Assembly (NCBI GenBank): GCA_963169105.1
Contig: OY720636.1
Coordinates: 119,244,188-119,308,187 of the forward strand
Length of the DNA: 64,000 bases
Direction of reading: 5' to 3'
Source: Ceriagrion tenellum
Lineage: Eukaryota > Arthropoda > Insecta > Odonata > Coenagrionidae
Position 1 is the stretch's first letter; every line of letters starts with the position of its first letter. The translations under genes were made by a program, and so were the position numbers. Below the pieces are notes generated by a model. That model saw only the letters and a list, made by a program, of their open reading frames with translations. It was not told the origin of the DNA and did not search any database. Below are positions 38,001 to 48,415 of the stretch, one piece after another.

Positions 38001-39599
38001 TGGTTATAAATACTAGTCATATCATTTCTAATGCTTGAGCATCATAAAGTCAAAGGTTCACTATTAAAACCCAATAGCTCTCAATGATTGTCATAGTGCC
38101 AAACAAGAAATTTCGAAATTACCGCATACTTTTTCACAAACATGACATCAGATTTTACAAATCATTGCGACCTAAAGTGGCATCGTTAAACTTTACCCTT
38201 TACCTTTTAAATATGTCATGCACGGATTCAAATGTTAAAACTTGACTCCAATGTCCTGTTGTCACCTTTAAGTAGAAAATCGTAAAGATAACCTGTTTCT
38301 AAGACACGAAATTAGTGTTAAGCTGTATAAAGATGAGACAGTGAAGTATTCTACCCAGGTTCTCCCACCATGTCTGTTATGCCAATAGATGAAGTAACTA
38401 AAGCGTAGTGTCACCAAGATACAAAAAACGTGTCTCCTGGGTGAGCTCCGTCACTGAAAAGCTTCCTAAAATATCATTGTCTTCTCTAGTTTCTTATCTC
38501 TAAATACACTATTTTATGTCTTGATGAAACCTCTTCATACACCTAAAACGAAAACCGATGAGGGGAGAATCTCACGAACGATATTGTTGGGTGGAATTCT
38601 CTTATGTTATAGGACATAAGGAATATTACCCAATCAATTGCCTTAATTAATGTTTAAACACATTTACAACACCTTTCTACTAAACGGGAAAGATAACATC
38701 CTTCCCTTAACTCCCTCCTTCTCCTCCTCCTGTATTCCTTACTCTCCCTAATTACCCTTCACTTCAATTACGAAACCAAATTGACAATGATAAAAAACAA
38801 CGAACTTTGTATCCGATAATGACGCCAAAACAATGAAAAAAACTGTACCTCGTACAACGCAGCGACAAAAATCAGTAGAAAGATATTTTTGTCCATCTTC
38901 CTAAAATACAATCATCCTCATGTAATTATTTATTCTTGACACTACAATTCTTGCACCATGGAGCATTCCATCAAATATTCCACAATGATAAAATTTGAAA
39001 CCAAATGAGGAACATACATAAAAGTAGAACTCACATTTCCAAACACATATATGTATAGGAGATAACTGGCTTTAAAGGAAATTTATGTTTCTTCTCAAAG
39101 TTCTCTCGGATATTCAACCGGGTAACATGATGGCTGACGTTTCGATGCTCGTGTCAAGTATAGAGACGTTGGCCATCATGGATCCTCTCACCTGGTGGAA
39201 AACTCGAGAGAACTCTGAAAATTTGACACACCGGGAAAGAACCAGGTCAAACATTCAAACATCAATTTTCCCGTTACTTATTTTGACCAAATTGAAATTT
39301 TGGTTACGCTTCAGTGAAAGATTCAAGGATTTCGGGAGATGCACAATAGAACAGCATTATAATATAACATCCCCTAGAAACTCGAATGCCACACGCTAGG
39401 CTTAGCTTGCTTGAGAAATTCAGAACTGGTGTATTTCAGAGCGACACAGAGACTCTTATCATGACGTCTCACTACATCTCTAGGTGTGACAGAAGCGATA
39501 ATATATCAGAGAGACTTTGCCGAACAGATACCTAGGTACTGAAACTCGTTCTTTCTGCCCACAATAAGCAACCACAATAAAAACAGCTCCAATCAAAAC
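35091..39599. other. No gene recognised
   Basis: About 4.5 kb. Overlapping frames at 36370-36657 (minus, 95 codons) and 36392-36631 (plus, 79 codons) sit in a GC-richer patch, but neither is recognisable. 37086-37454 (122 codons) is hydrophobic and AT-driven with no domain. 39085-39399 (104 codons) is also unrecognised. Confidence 0.4.
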
Positions 39600-39735
39600 A
39601 CACCCATTATATACGTCACCATTTCACCTCCAAAAACCTTATCCCTTACATCTTTACACGGCTGTTGTCCTAACACCCCCTGCCACACGCCCATGTGGCG
39701 GCTCGCATTGTAGTAAGGATGTAGATGTAGATATA
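39600..39735 (+). mobile_element. 3' tail of an unclassified retroelement
   Basis: Ends in GCGGCTCGCATTGTAGTAAG followed by GATGTAGATGTAGATATA, a short (GATGTA)n simple-repeat tail of the kind seen at LINE or SINE 3' ends. No coding part remains and the upstream boundary is a guess. Confidence 0.35.
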
Positions 39736-39944
39736 AATTTGAGTTACATTAAATATTTCAGTCGGCAGTACCGAGTTTTAAATTCTTTCGTATCTACCAA
39801 GATAAGGTTAACCTGATAATCTAAGAATATTATATAAAATAGGATACGCTTCCGAGTCTTAACTATCGAGTCGTTTAAATTCTGTGCCAACCAGTTCTTG
39901 TTTAATTTATATAAATTGCACCTACATTGAAATATACTTTATAA

Positions 39945-40128
39945 CTTTCCGTTAACCCGTGGGCGAATTACGTGTTCGAATGACCTCAATCCCGTTCCGC
40001 ACTGCTCCACCCGCCAAAAATTCACTCCGGAATGGTAATAGATAAAAGAATGACTTTTGGTAACGGGGTCACATGCCTTTATTCAGTGAATAACGATCTC
40101 AGCCGCGGCTCAAAGTGATTTTTGCTAT
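39945..40128 (+). repeat. Direct repeat R, left copy
   Basis: Matches 43010-43200 in the same orientation: ACTTTCCGTTAACCCG, TCACTCCGGAATGG, ATAGATAAAAGAATGACTTT, CTTTATTCAGTGAATAACGA, CAGCCGCGGCTCAAAGTGA. With the right copy it brackets segment D and PLE-3. Confidence 0.8.
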
Positions 40129-40133
40129 GAAAT

Positions 40134-40562
40134 AAAAATGGATATTAACGAGAAAATTAGGCAATGGGCTGGTCCACTTAAGTTAAACTTAGGTCAACTT
40201 ACGGGATATACCCACAATACATAAAATATTAATCTAGCGGCCAACAATATACGAGTAAAAAGTTTCGTTCCTAACTCCCTGTCGCAGCCTGCGAAGAATT
40301 TCTCACTTCTGATTTCTACGCATTGCCTAGCAACACAAAAACATAGCTTTACCATTCTCCTCTTCACGACACACATTCCATACGAGGAAGGAAATCTCAA
40401 ATATGACAGCTTCGGTTGATACCAATATAAGGATATCTCTCCACAAACCCCCTTTCCAGTAAGTCATTTTCCTCCCCTATCAGCCTTACGTTTATCACTC
40501 ACTTAAAACATTTTTTCTTCCTTCGCTCTTTCACCCATTCCGTCTCGTTTGTCACATTTTTC
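40134..40562 (+). repeat. Duplicated segment D, left part of occupied copy
   Basis: Corresponds to about 30895-31330 of the uninterrupted copy. It ends at CCATTCCGTCTCGTTTGTCAC followed by the PLE-3 terminus. Confidence 0.78.
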
Positions 40563-40619
40563 GAGAATAAAATAATAAAACTGGTTAAAAGTTGGCAATG
40601 TCCACTGGATTTATTGTAG

Positions 40620-40659
40620 GTACTAAGCGTTTCAGCGCTTATGCGCCATCATCAGGTAC
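40620..40659 (-). ncRNA. Hammerhead-like ribozyme motif, PLE-3 left end
   Basis: Minus strand: GTAC (40656-40659), CTGATGA (40649-40655), U, stem GCGC-ATAA-GCGC, GAAA (40630-40633), CGCT, TA, GTAC (40620-40623). The catalytic core is canonical. GTAC is self-complementary and would form stem I. Stem III has decayed from CGCG (right copy) to CGCT. Confidence 0.6.
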
Positions 40660-40801
40660 AAACATCTTTGGAAAATTTCAGTCATATGTATGTGTGCGGG
40701 GAAGGAAGGAGGGGTTAAGGACTTGAAGGGAGAGGAAGGGAGGGGATAGCGAGGGAGGTTTCATTGTGAGAGTGGGTGGGGGAGGATTTTTTGACCAAGG
40801 A

Positions 40802-41870
40802 TTACGTCGGTGGGGAAAGAATGGGGGAATGGTTCACAAATTCGATATCATTCATTAATTTGACCCTCTGTTTTCTTCTTCTACTTATCTCCCATTTTTC
40901 TAGAGCGTCAAGGCGTCGTCCTTTCCCTTCGAGCCACGGGATCTTTGGGGTGAATTTGCAGTGGTGGCCTTCGTCGATGAGGTATTTAGCGATTAGAGAT
41001 CTGATGTCCTTTTTTAAGAAGTACCTCCTGTGTTCGTCTGCCCTTACTCTAAAGTTTCTCCCAGTCTGCCCCAAATACACACAGTCACAACCTTCACGCT
41101 TCATTTCGTAAACACCAGATTTTGACAAGGGGCCAACTTTATCAAACGTTTTTTGGAAGTTAGATTTCAGGGTGTCGGGGACGTAGAAACCTATATTGTA
41201 TATGTCTTTAGGGAAGCACTTAGCGGCTTCATATGAATACTTCCCTACGAACGGGAGTCTCACCCATTTCTAAATCATCGATTCACTTTGGAGCTTTGTT
41301 ATGGAATTGAGGGCTGCTTTCTTTCTAATTTTATTGGGTATCTTGTCAACCAGGGAGCTTTCGTAGCCGTTGACTGAGGCTATGTAGCGTATGACATCTA
41401 ATTCTCCGATGAAGGATTTTTCAGATGGGGGAATACTGACTAACCGACGGATCATGGAGTTGAACGCCGGTCTTGTGATCCATCGGATGGTATGAGTCTT
41501 GAGGAATGACTGCAACCGTCGTCGTGGATTTTCTAAAAATGTCAAAGACGTATTTATTATCTGATATGGATATCTGAAGGTCCAAATAGTTTAGCTTCCC
41601 GCAGAAATGTTTTTCCATCGTGAACTGGATACTGCAGTGGATTGAGTTTAAAAGTTTTAAAAAATTATCCGCCTGCCGATAGCTTCCTGTCCAGCAACAT
41701 AGGACGTCGTCTACATAGCGGAACCAATAAAAAATATTCTTTATAAGCTGGTCATTCCTATCAAAAAGTTTCCTTTCTAAACTGTCCATTTATAACTCTG
41801 CGAGGAGGGGTGAAAGAGGGGACCCCATTGACAGCCATTCGTCTTGCTGGTAAAAAGTTCATTTTTCCAT
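40802..41870 (-). pseudogene. PLE-3 reverse transcriptase / GIY-YIG endonuclease, truncated and frameshifted
   Basis: Minus strand, 5' to 3': an RT B-motif remnant (MGSPLSPLLAEL, about 41840-41795, then a stop where an active copy would have Tyr), the catalytic block WFRYVDDVLC (within 41789-41421), LNYLDLQIS and FRKSTTT. A frameshift near 41465-41545 passes the thumb/connection (SMIRRLVSIP, YIASVNGYESSL) to the frame at 41545-41270. A stop near 41270 is followed by the endonuclease part (41263-40802): PFVGKYSYEAAK, NIGFYVP, LKSNFQK, the GIY-YIG region SGVYEMKREGCDCVYLGQTG, RADEHRR, and a Glu in LDALEKWEI. The N-terminal half is missing. It is a Penelope-like family distinct from PLE-1 and PLE-2 (YVDD rather than FIDD) and is non-functional. 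Confidence 0.82.
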
Positions 41871-42005
41871 CCCGGACGGATATATGTTTTCCATCGCGAA
41901 CTGGGAAAAAGAGATTACGCCGAAAAATGTCGTGCTTTTATCAGTGAGAATTCATTTAAGGAACTAGCGCGGATCCAACACGTAGCTTCCACAATTAGGT
42001 AAAGG

Positions 42006-42203
42006 ATGCGAAATGGAATGGAATTAAGGGCTGCTTTGTTGGAATGGAATGGAATTAAGGGTTTCAAGGACATCAGATCTCTAATCGCTAAACACCTCAT
42101 CGACGAAGGCCACCACTGCAACTTCACCCCAAAGATCCCGTGGCTCGAAGGGAAAGGACGACGCCTTGACGCTCTAGAAAAAGAAAACAGAGGGTCAAAT
42201 TAA
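42006..42203 (+). pseudogene. PLE-3 inverted copy: endonuclease 3' fragment
   Basis: About 44 codons from 42072 repeat the endonuclease end of the minus-strand copy with two or three substitutions (DIRSLIAKHLIDEGHHCNF versus ...KYLIDEGHHCKF; then WLEGKGRRLDALEK), after which the frame is lost. The first part of the frame (42006-42070) contains a duplicated GGAATGGAATTAAGGG and matches neither domain. Confidence 0.7.
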
Positions 42204-42385
42204 TGAATGATATCGAATTTGTGATCCATTCCCCCATTCTTTCCCTACCGACGTAAACCTTGGTCAAAAAATCCCCCACCCCACCCACTCTCACAATGAA
42301 ACCTCCCTCCCTCTCCCTTCAACCCCTTGACCCCCCCTTACTTCCCTGCACGCATATATATGACTGAAATTTTCCAAAGATGTTT

Positions 42386-42425
42386 GTACCTGATGATGGC
42401 GCTTAAGCGCTGAAACGCGTAGTAC
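42386..42425 (+). ncRNA. Hammerhead-like ribozyme motif, PLE-3 right end
   Basis: GTAC (42386-42389), CTGATGA (42390-42396), U, stem GGCGC-TTAA-GCGCT, GAAA (42412-42415), palindromic CGCG (42416-42419), TA, GTAC (42422-42425). All invariant hammerhead core bases are present. Cleavage would fall after the A at 42421. The self-complementary stem III (CGCG) has no loop, so an active form would be expected to need a dimer, as described for Penelope hammerheads. The extra U after CUGAUGA is the one oddity. Confidence 0.68.
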
Positions 42426-42482
42426 CTACAATAAATCCAGTGGACATTGCCAACTTTTAACCAGTTTTATTCTTTTATTCTC

Positions 42483-42689
42483 TTACCAAAATGTCCCAAA
42501 ACATCTCGCCGGACTTCGTTGAGTTTAGTCATATTTCCCGTTAAGTGCCTCGGCGAAAATTTCTAATTGCCCTGTATGTCCATAATACGTAATGTAGGGA
42601 GAACCGTTTCAATCCCAACTTCAAATATTCCCTTCATATTATTATTAGAGATCCACGGGCCAATAATAAGCCGATGAAGGATCATCTCT
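42483..42689. other. Unassigned spacer
   Basis: About 207 bases lying between the PLE-3 end and the resumption of segment D; absent from the uninterrupted copy of D. No features. Confidence 0.5.
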
Positions 42690-43003
42690 GTCATTTTTCG
42701 ACTTTAGAGAGAAGGTATTCTTAATAGTTTACAAGTGCATTGAGACATCGGCATCGTCCCAATACTCTTGTATGAAGCCCAAACAGAGACTTTCCAAAGG
42801 TCATACATTGATCTAGATAAAACTATTGCCGTTGATTCTTATCCAGTTTTCGAATTAGGCTACAACTGCAACATTACAGAATAAAAAAAACTCCATCGCA
42901 GGCCAGAATATCTTCAATTCAGAGTTATCACGGTATTTTATTACATCAATATCAAGAAAATGTCGAGGGAAGCTAACTTTTTAATAGTTTAAGAACAAAA
43001 TGT
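42690..43003 (+). repeat. Duplicated segment D, right part of occupied copy
   Basis: Resumes at CTGTCATTTTTCGACTTTAG and matches 31335-31655 to the end. Confidence 0.78.
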
Positions 43004-43009
43004 ATCCTT

Positions 43010-43200
43010 TACTACTTTCCGTTAACCCGCAGGCGAATAACGTGTTCGAATGACCTCCATCCCGTTGCGCACTCCTCTACCCGTCAAAAGTTCACTCCGG
43101 AATGGCAATAGATAAAAGAATGACTTTTTTGGTAACGGGGTCACGTGCCTTTATTCAGTGAATAACGATCTCAGCCGCGGCTCAAAGTGATTTTTGCTGT
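43010..43200 (+). repeat. Direct repeat R, right copy
   Basis: Second copy of 39945-40128, about 3.07 kb downstream, with scattered differences. Confidence 0.8.
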
Positions 43201-44773
43201 GGAATCCATGGAGCGGAAAGGGACAACAAAGAGAGAGAGAGAGTAGAAAAAGGATTAAGGAGGACGGTGGGTGAAAAGAGTAGAGGAATGATATATACGA
43301 TCTCTTCCTATGGGGCACAATGGCGCGATCTTCCAATCCAGCGGGAAAAGGGGTGGATCTTCCAGATTTTTTCTTTATCTCTTTATCTCCTTTATTCCTC
43401 ATTCTCTGTAGAAGAAAGCGCACCGAGGGTAAGAGGCAATCCTTCGATTCAAGCGCATACATCCTCACTCTTATTCCACGTCCGTCCTATAGAAGGCGCC
43501 AGCTAACTCGCGATCGATTCAATTCACAGAAAATATTTGCTTTCGCGAAAACGTTTTTACAAAGGATGACGTTGATTGATGCGAGGCATGCAATTTGAGT
43601 GAGTGTGAGGAAAAGAGAGGGGTGAGTGAATATCCCTCCAGGCGATGACTGGTGACTTATTATTTCTTTCGGTGGAAAAAATTTTATCTCAGCTGACAGC
43701 TGAGAATCGCGCGAAAATCGCTTATTCAAAGCTGTCAAAATGCATTCCGTTTCTGTATTATTGGGGTGGCGTAAACTGAAAAATACGATGAAAAATTTGG
43801 CGACACAACATTTCACAGCATTGGCGTTAGCTGAGCTTCCTCATTTACCAAGTCCATGCTCCCAGTAACAACTTAGCTAAAATGTCGTATATTTACATTT
43901 AATTTTTAATTGACTAATATTAGCGCCAACCAAACGATAGGCGACCTAAAACATCCTCACACTATATAACCATTGGTTAAAAATATATTTTTGTCCCTAA
44001 TTTAGAGCCCCACTTAGATAACATCTTTATAACATCTCACTTTCTCTCGTCTAAAATACTAGGGCATTACATGGCTTAGTATTTTAGCTGGCATAGTTTT
44101 TGTCCATTTACACATATTACACACACAAACTTAAATTATCGCACTTGAGCTTTGAGTATATCAGAAGGCATTCCTGCGAAGACACGAGTGCTAGTGAGTG
44201 AAGATACTGAGTGCAGTGAATAAAATGGATTTTGATGGAAAGCTTTTGAGGAGGAATAAAATTATTTTTAGTATGACAAAACGTTTATTTCGTCTAGTTA
44301 ACTTTACCCTTTCTAAAAAAACCAGTAATTTCTTACATCTTTCCAAGAATATCATCATGCTTTGGTATTCTTACCAGCACGTGGTAATTTTTTATGCTCT
44401 TGCAAAGTTACATTCCAACTATCTACTCAAAATGACTTATTTCTGGTGATTTAAGATGTTGTCAAAATTAATCCAGGCCAAAGCGGGATATGTTGCAAAA
44501 AGGTGACGGATTAAAAGAGGTCTTGTAATTATTTTCGGGTATGTTTTTCAATGGGGGCAATAATTTACGCCAACTGCGCGGATGCATCCACCGTGATGGC
44601 TCGCCCGTCCTCGCACATGAAGTTGGCCTAAAAAGATGAATGACTGAGGTTCAATTGCTGAATCCAATACATTGAGTAGAGGGGATTATATGGCTGGATT
44701 CTACCAGGAGAAATATCAAGAGGTATAATACGGAGAATATACTTAAGAAGTATGAAGGGAAGAGGTTTGAATC
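43201..44773. other. No gene recognised
   Basis: Contains a short GA run near 43232. Overlapping 79-109 codon frames at 43151-43816 on both strands have no recognisable domain. Confidence 0.4.
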
Positions 44774-44953
44774 TTTGAAGGGTGCATTTTGTGTGTTTCA
44801 CCGCGATGTTGTTTTTTATGAGAACAGTTTCGCCTGGCCACTTACTTGCCGGACTCATCACTTCGACCGGAAAACACCTACTGGAATGCATGCAAAAATG
44901 TTGCCATCAAAAACAACATCGCGGTGAAACACCCGAAAAACACAGCTTTCAAA
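44774..44953. mobile_element. Foldback with a hammerhead-like core in its loop
   Basis: Arms 44774-44816 and 44909-44953 are imperfect reverse complements (shared TTTCACCGCGATGTTGTTTTT; small differences outside). The minus-strand loop carries GTGATGA...GAAACTGTTCTCATAAAA, similar to the 17.4-kb terminus. No coding part is visible. Confidence 0.6.
44828..44861 (-). ncRNA. Hammerhead-like core, variant
   Basis: Minus strand: GTGATGA (44855-44861; G for the first C of CUGAUGA), stem GTCCGGC/GCCAGGC with one mismatch and one G-U pair, then GAAA (44828-44831). The first core base is changed, so activity is doubtful. Confidence 0.35.
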
Positions 44954-47899
44954 GTCAGAGCACCGCAGAAGCCTACTCACTAAACTTCTTCCTTTTGTTC
45001 TCGACTCAACCTGCAACCATTCCTCAACACAACACTCTGACTCATTTTTTTACACGTCTCCTCCCTTTAGTCTTAAACTTAAATCGCCTCTATGCACCCC
45101 TTCACCCTGCCATCCACCTCACAACTCAATCTGCGTATTCCTCCCTCCCACAGATCCCTTCACCGTTCGTAAACACCATTTCACACCCGAAGTTCCTCCG
45201 CATCCCTCATCACACTTTCCACGTCAACCCCTCCGCCCTCTATTCCTCATCCTCCTACCGTCATCGCCCACATCGAGGCTACAGAGACCCGCTCCCCTCC
45301 CTCTCCACACCCTCTGCTCCCAGATTCACTCTCTCCCCCTCACTTCACGCGAGACGTGACCTTTGACCCCGCCGTCGTCCCATTACGGCGCACGTGCATT
45401 CAGCCGCACCCAGAGCTTCCGCGACTCCCACGCCCCCACATTTAATTAGACTCGCCCTTCCTGGAAGCGAGAGCCGACAGCGATTAAAAAGACACGGGGA
45501 ATCGGATGATTGCTGGTGCAAATGCAAATGTTTCCCTTAAAGTTAAGGGCGGAGTCAATATGCGCCGCCATTCGCCACCGCTCGTCGAAAGGGAGAAAGC
45601 CGCCAAGTCTGAACGAATTTCTATTGAGAACGGATTTCTTTTCCCCATTTGCACGCATGGCTGGATTCACTCAATAGGGGTACGCTCTGGGAACCCTGAA
45701 AACTCTGCCTACGCCTTCCAACGCCGAGATAACCGGAAAAATATAAGCGAGAGTTTGCCCCGAGTATATGCACGCAAGATTTATATCAAGGTAGGATCAA
45801 AGCTGTGTATCAAAGCATGAATGAGATAAATCCACCCAAAGATATAAAAAATTACTAATTTCGGATGACTTACTAATTCATGCATGCAAAAATCTCCAAA
45901 CCATTGACCGGACTGATCTGCGAGGTAACTGGCACTAAATACCGAGAAATACCGATGAATGGTGCTCAGATAAAGCAGAAATAGACTAGTATGCAAATAA
46001 TAATGCTTTAGGCTAAAAGAGGTATTCGGACTATTAGGCAAACAGGAGGCTAATAATAAATTAACGGCTAAAACTTCATTGGAGTAATAAGAAAATTGGA
46101 ATGCAAGATCAATTTTTGCAATCCTGCACGGGTGGAAACCAGTGGACTGATCTTCCACAGATCATATTTCGATTAAATAATTAAATTATCGTCGAGTTTC
46201 TAGGGTATGCTTCAATTCACAAAATCGATAGGAATGATCGCTGCGAACTATTTTTTAACATATTTATAAACAGTTGCACAGTAAGGTATTCAAAGGCAGT
46301 TAATATAAATACCAAGGAGCAATACCCTCAGACAAAGATGAAGCCAGGAAAATCACTAAACACATGAATTCATTAGAATGCAAAGCCATCTTTTGATGAA
46401 AATAAATCATTTATATACAAAAGCAGATTATTTATTGAGCAAATCGATTTTTTTTCTGACGCTTTACCACCAGTGTTGTACAGCCAGAAAATGGAAACTT
46501 CTCCATACCAATGGATAGCCATATCATTTTGGCATTTTTCCTGCGAAGACTACTCAGTGTGGTGATTAAGAGGGGACAAGTAATCCACCTGAGGGCCAAT
46601 AATAATAAAACAGGTTCGTCAGATTATTAATCATGGCTAAAGGAATGGTTTTTAATATAATTTTCAAAGTGAAAATACATCTGTAACATCGATACATATA
46701 AACTTACTTCATTAACCACCAGTTCACAAGGACCTTTTCTAGTTTAAAGCGCTAATTATGTAAACAGCGAATAAATAAATAAATTGAATAGAGTTTAATT
46801 TGGGAGTCTGGGCAAAAAGGGTTCAACATAGCCCAATCCAGAGGATATCCCTCATGGCTACACCCTTAGATAGTGGAATCCCTTTCTTCCTGTTGCTCCT
46901 TAAATATGTACAATTCACCGGCTTTACTCACAGCATCGCTTAAACCATCGCTTTCATTCACATATAATAACAACGACAATCCCTCCACACTTAAGGCTGG
47001 ATTCAAGTTGATTACTTATTCGGCAACCAATCTCGCGTTAATTGCTCCCTTTTAACGGCCGAGGATTTATGGCAAAGGGGTCAGTGCAATCTATTTGTTC
47101 TGTCAGACGAAAATCCTCAAGGGAAATGTTTTCAAAGCGTCTGGAGCTCGAATAGTTTTCTGTTTTTGTTTCCCATTTTCCCAGCTTAGCGCCACCATCA
47201 ACCTTTCCCTCCGACACGAGATCTATTCTTTCCACTTCCATCTGGCTCCCATCCCTTAAACCCTTCCGAGATCCAACAAACTGTCACCCTCATCCGTCCC
47301 ATCTGAACACCATTTCCTGGTCATCCTTCGACTGCTCTGTTCCTTATTATCTGCCCGCGAGTTGATATCCTTATAGGAGATTCGCCAGGATTAGGGCGCT
47401 GGGGATCTCATAAAACATACAAGGATCATTTGTGAGATAAATTATATCAATTAAATAAAGAAATAGGTTAATAATCTATGATAATCAATAATCCTAAAAT
47501 AAGTGTAGCAGGAGAGTTCGCACTCCATATGTAATCTATAACGTTCAATTATAAGGAAAATAATTTTCATACCGAAAAATTATCTCGAGAAAGCTTAATA
47601 CATTCAGACTTTTTGTGACTTTTATCTTAACGAGTTCAATATCTTTCATGGACGAACTATGAATGCGATGGCCATGTATATTCTTTTATATTCCCACATT
47701 CAATGCAGACATGAAGTCACGCTTAAGCGGGAAGGCACACTCCATCCATCGTCAGAGATGAATAATGCATCCCAGCATACATTAGCAGCCAATGCATGCG
47801 ACGCACGTGGCCGAGATAATTTGTGTAATGAATTCTATTCAGCGAATGTCCCAGCACGCGCCCAGGCCCATTCACTATGGAAATAAGCGAGGATCAGGC
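44954..47899. other. No gene recognised
   Basis: 45000-45430 is C-rich and G-poor, giving a long but unsupported 194-codon frame (44782-45366) that starts inside the foldback. Other short frames are unsupported. Confidence 0.4.
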
Positions 47900-47990
47900 T
47901 TCTATGAACTTGCAATCCCGAAGATTAGGTTCGAACCCTGACAGTGGAGGAAATCCCATTCAGCGGAATGTCGACCCCTATTTTTGGTTC
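47900..47990 (+). repeat. tRNA-like (SINE or tRNA pseudogene) fragment
   Basis: CTTGCAATCCCGAAGATTAG followed by GGTTCGAACCCTG contains a perfect pol III B box (about 47929-47939). No clear A box or acceptor stem, so it is a remnant at best. Confidence 0.35.
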
Positions 47991-48244
47991 TTTTTTGGAG
48001 ACCATTAAAAGTTATTTGTCCACCGAATAGAACTTATCTCCGTCGACTCCTTTCGTCAAAACCAACGCAGGATTTCTCTCCTCCTGCACAATGCACACGA
48101 TAAATACTTCCATTACCAGGCATCCCGCTAAACAATGTAAATGACTTCACGTTCCCAAACAACCAACCCACATAATCTCTTGGAGGTAAATTTGAGCACA
48201 GTACCTCGGATAAGATGTACAACTGCTGTTGTGAAGGCAAATTT
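47991..48244. other. No gene recognised
   Basis: No recognisable feature. Confidence 0.4.
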
Positions 48245-48415
48245 TATTGAAATTCCACCAATGCCAACGCCTTGTTTCTCCACATCTACACTACGTAATG
48301 AATATATTCCTCATTAAAGCATAATACGTAGTGCATTTTGTAGGTTCCACTGATTAATTTATTCAAGCAGGGTAGGACATGTTTCGTGAACCCATATCGC
48401 ATCCTCAGGTTCAGA
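48245..48415 (-). mobile_element. Solo Penelope-type 3' terminus
   Basis: Minus strand: a hammerhead-like core (48382-48408), then GAATAAATTAATCAGTGGAACC, the AATAAA/CAGTGGA tail also seen at PLE-3, followed by a CACTACGTA/TACGTAGTG inverted repeat (about 48289-48333). No coding part remains. Confidence 0.5.
48382..48408 (-). ncRNA. Hammerhead-like motif, solo terminus
   Basis: Minus strand: CTGAGGA (48402-48408), U, a weak stem GCGA...TTCAC with one mismatch, GAAA (48382-48385), then CATGTCC. The core boxes are intact; the stem is poor and stem III is not evident. Confidence 0.4.

Larger units (their letters stand above)
40563..42482. mobile_element. PLE-3: Penelope-like element as an inverted pair
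   Basis: A 1.92-kb insertion with long inverted ends. The left arm (40563 to about 41000, minus-sense 3' end) is matched by a right arm (about 42060-42482, plus-sense). Both arms carry the end of the endonuclease frame, a C-rich untranslated stretch, a hammerhead-like motif, AATAAA-like text, CCAGTGGACATTGCC and a GTTTTATT...TTTTATTCTC end. The minus-strand copy reaches back into the reverse transcriptase; the plus-strand copy is cut to the last part of the endonuclease. Inverted 5'-truncated pairs are a known Penelope arrangement. Sequence 42483-42689 beyond it is not found in the unoccupied copy of D. Confidence 0.82.

Noticed and set aside
44782..45366. 194-codon plus-strand frame
   Set aside because: It begins inside the foldback arm and runs through G-poor, C-rich DNA, giving a Pro/Ser/His-rich product without any domain. 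Base composition alone explains the open frame.
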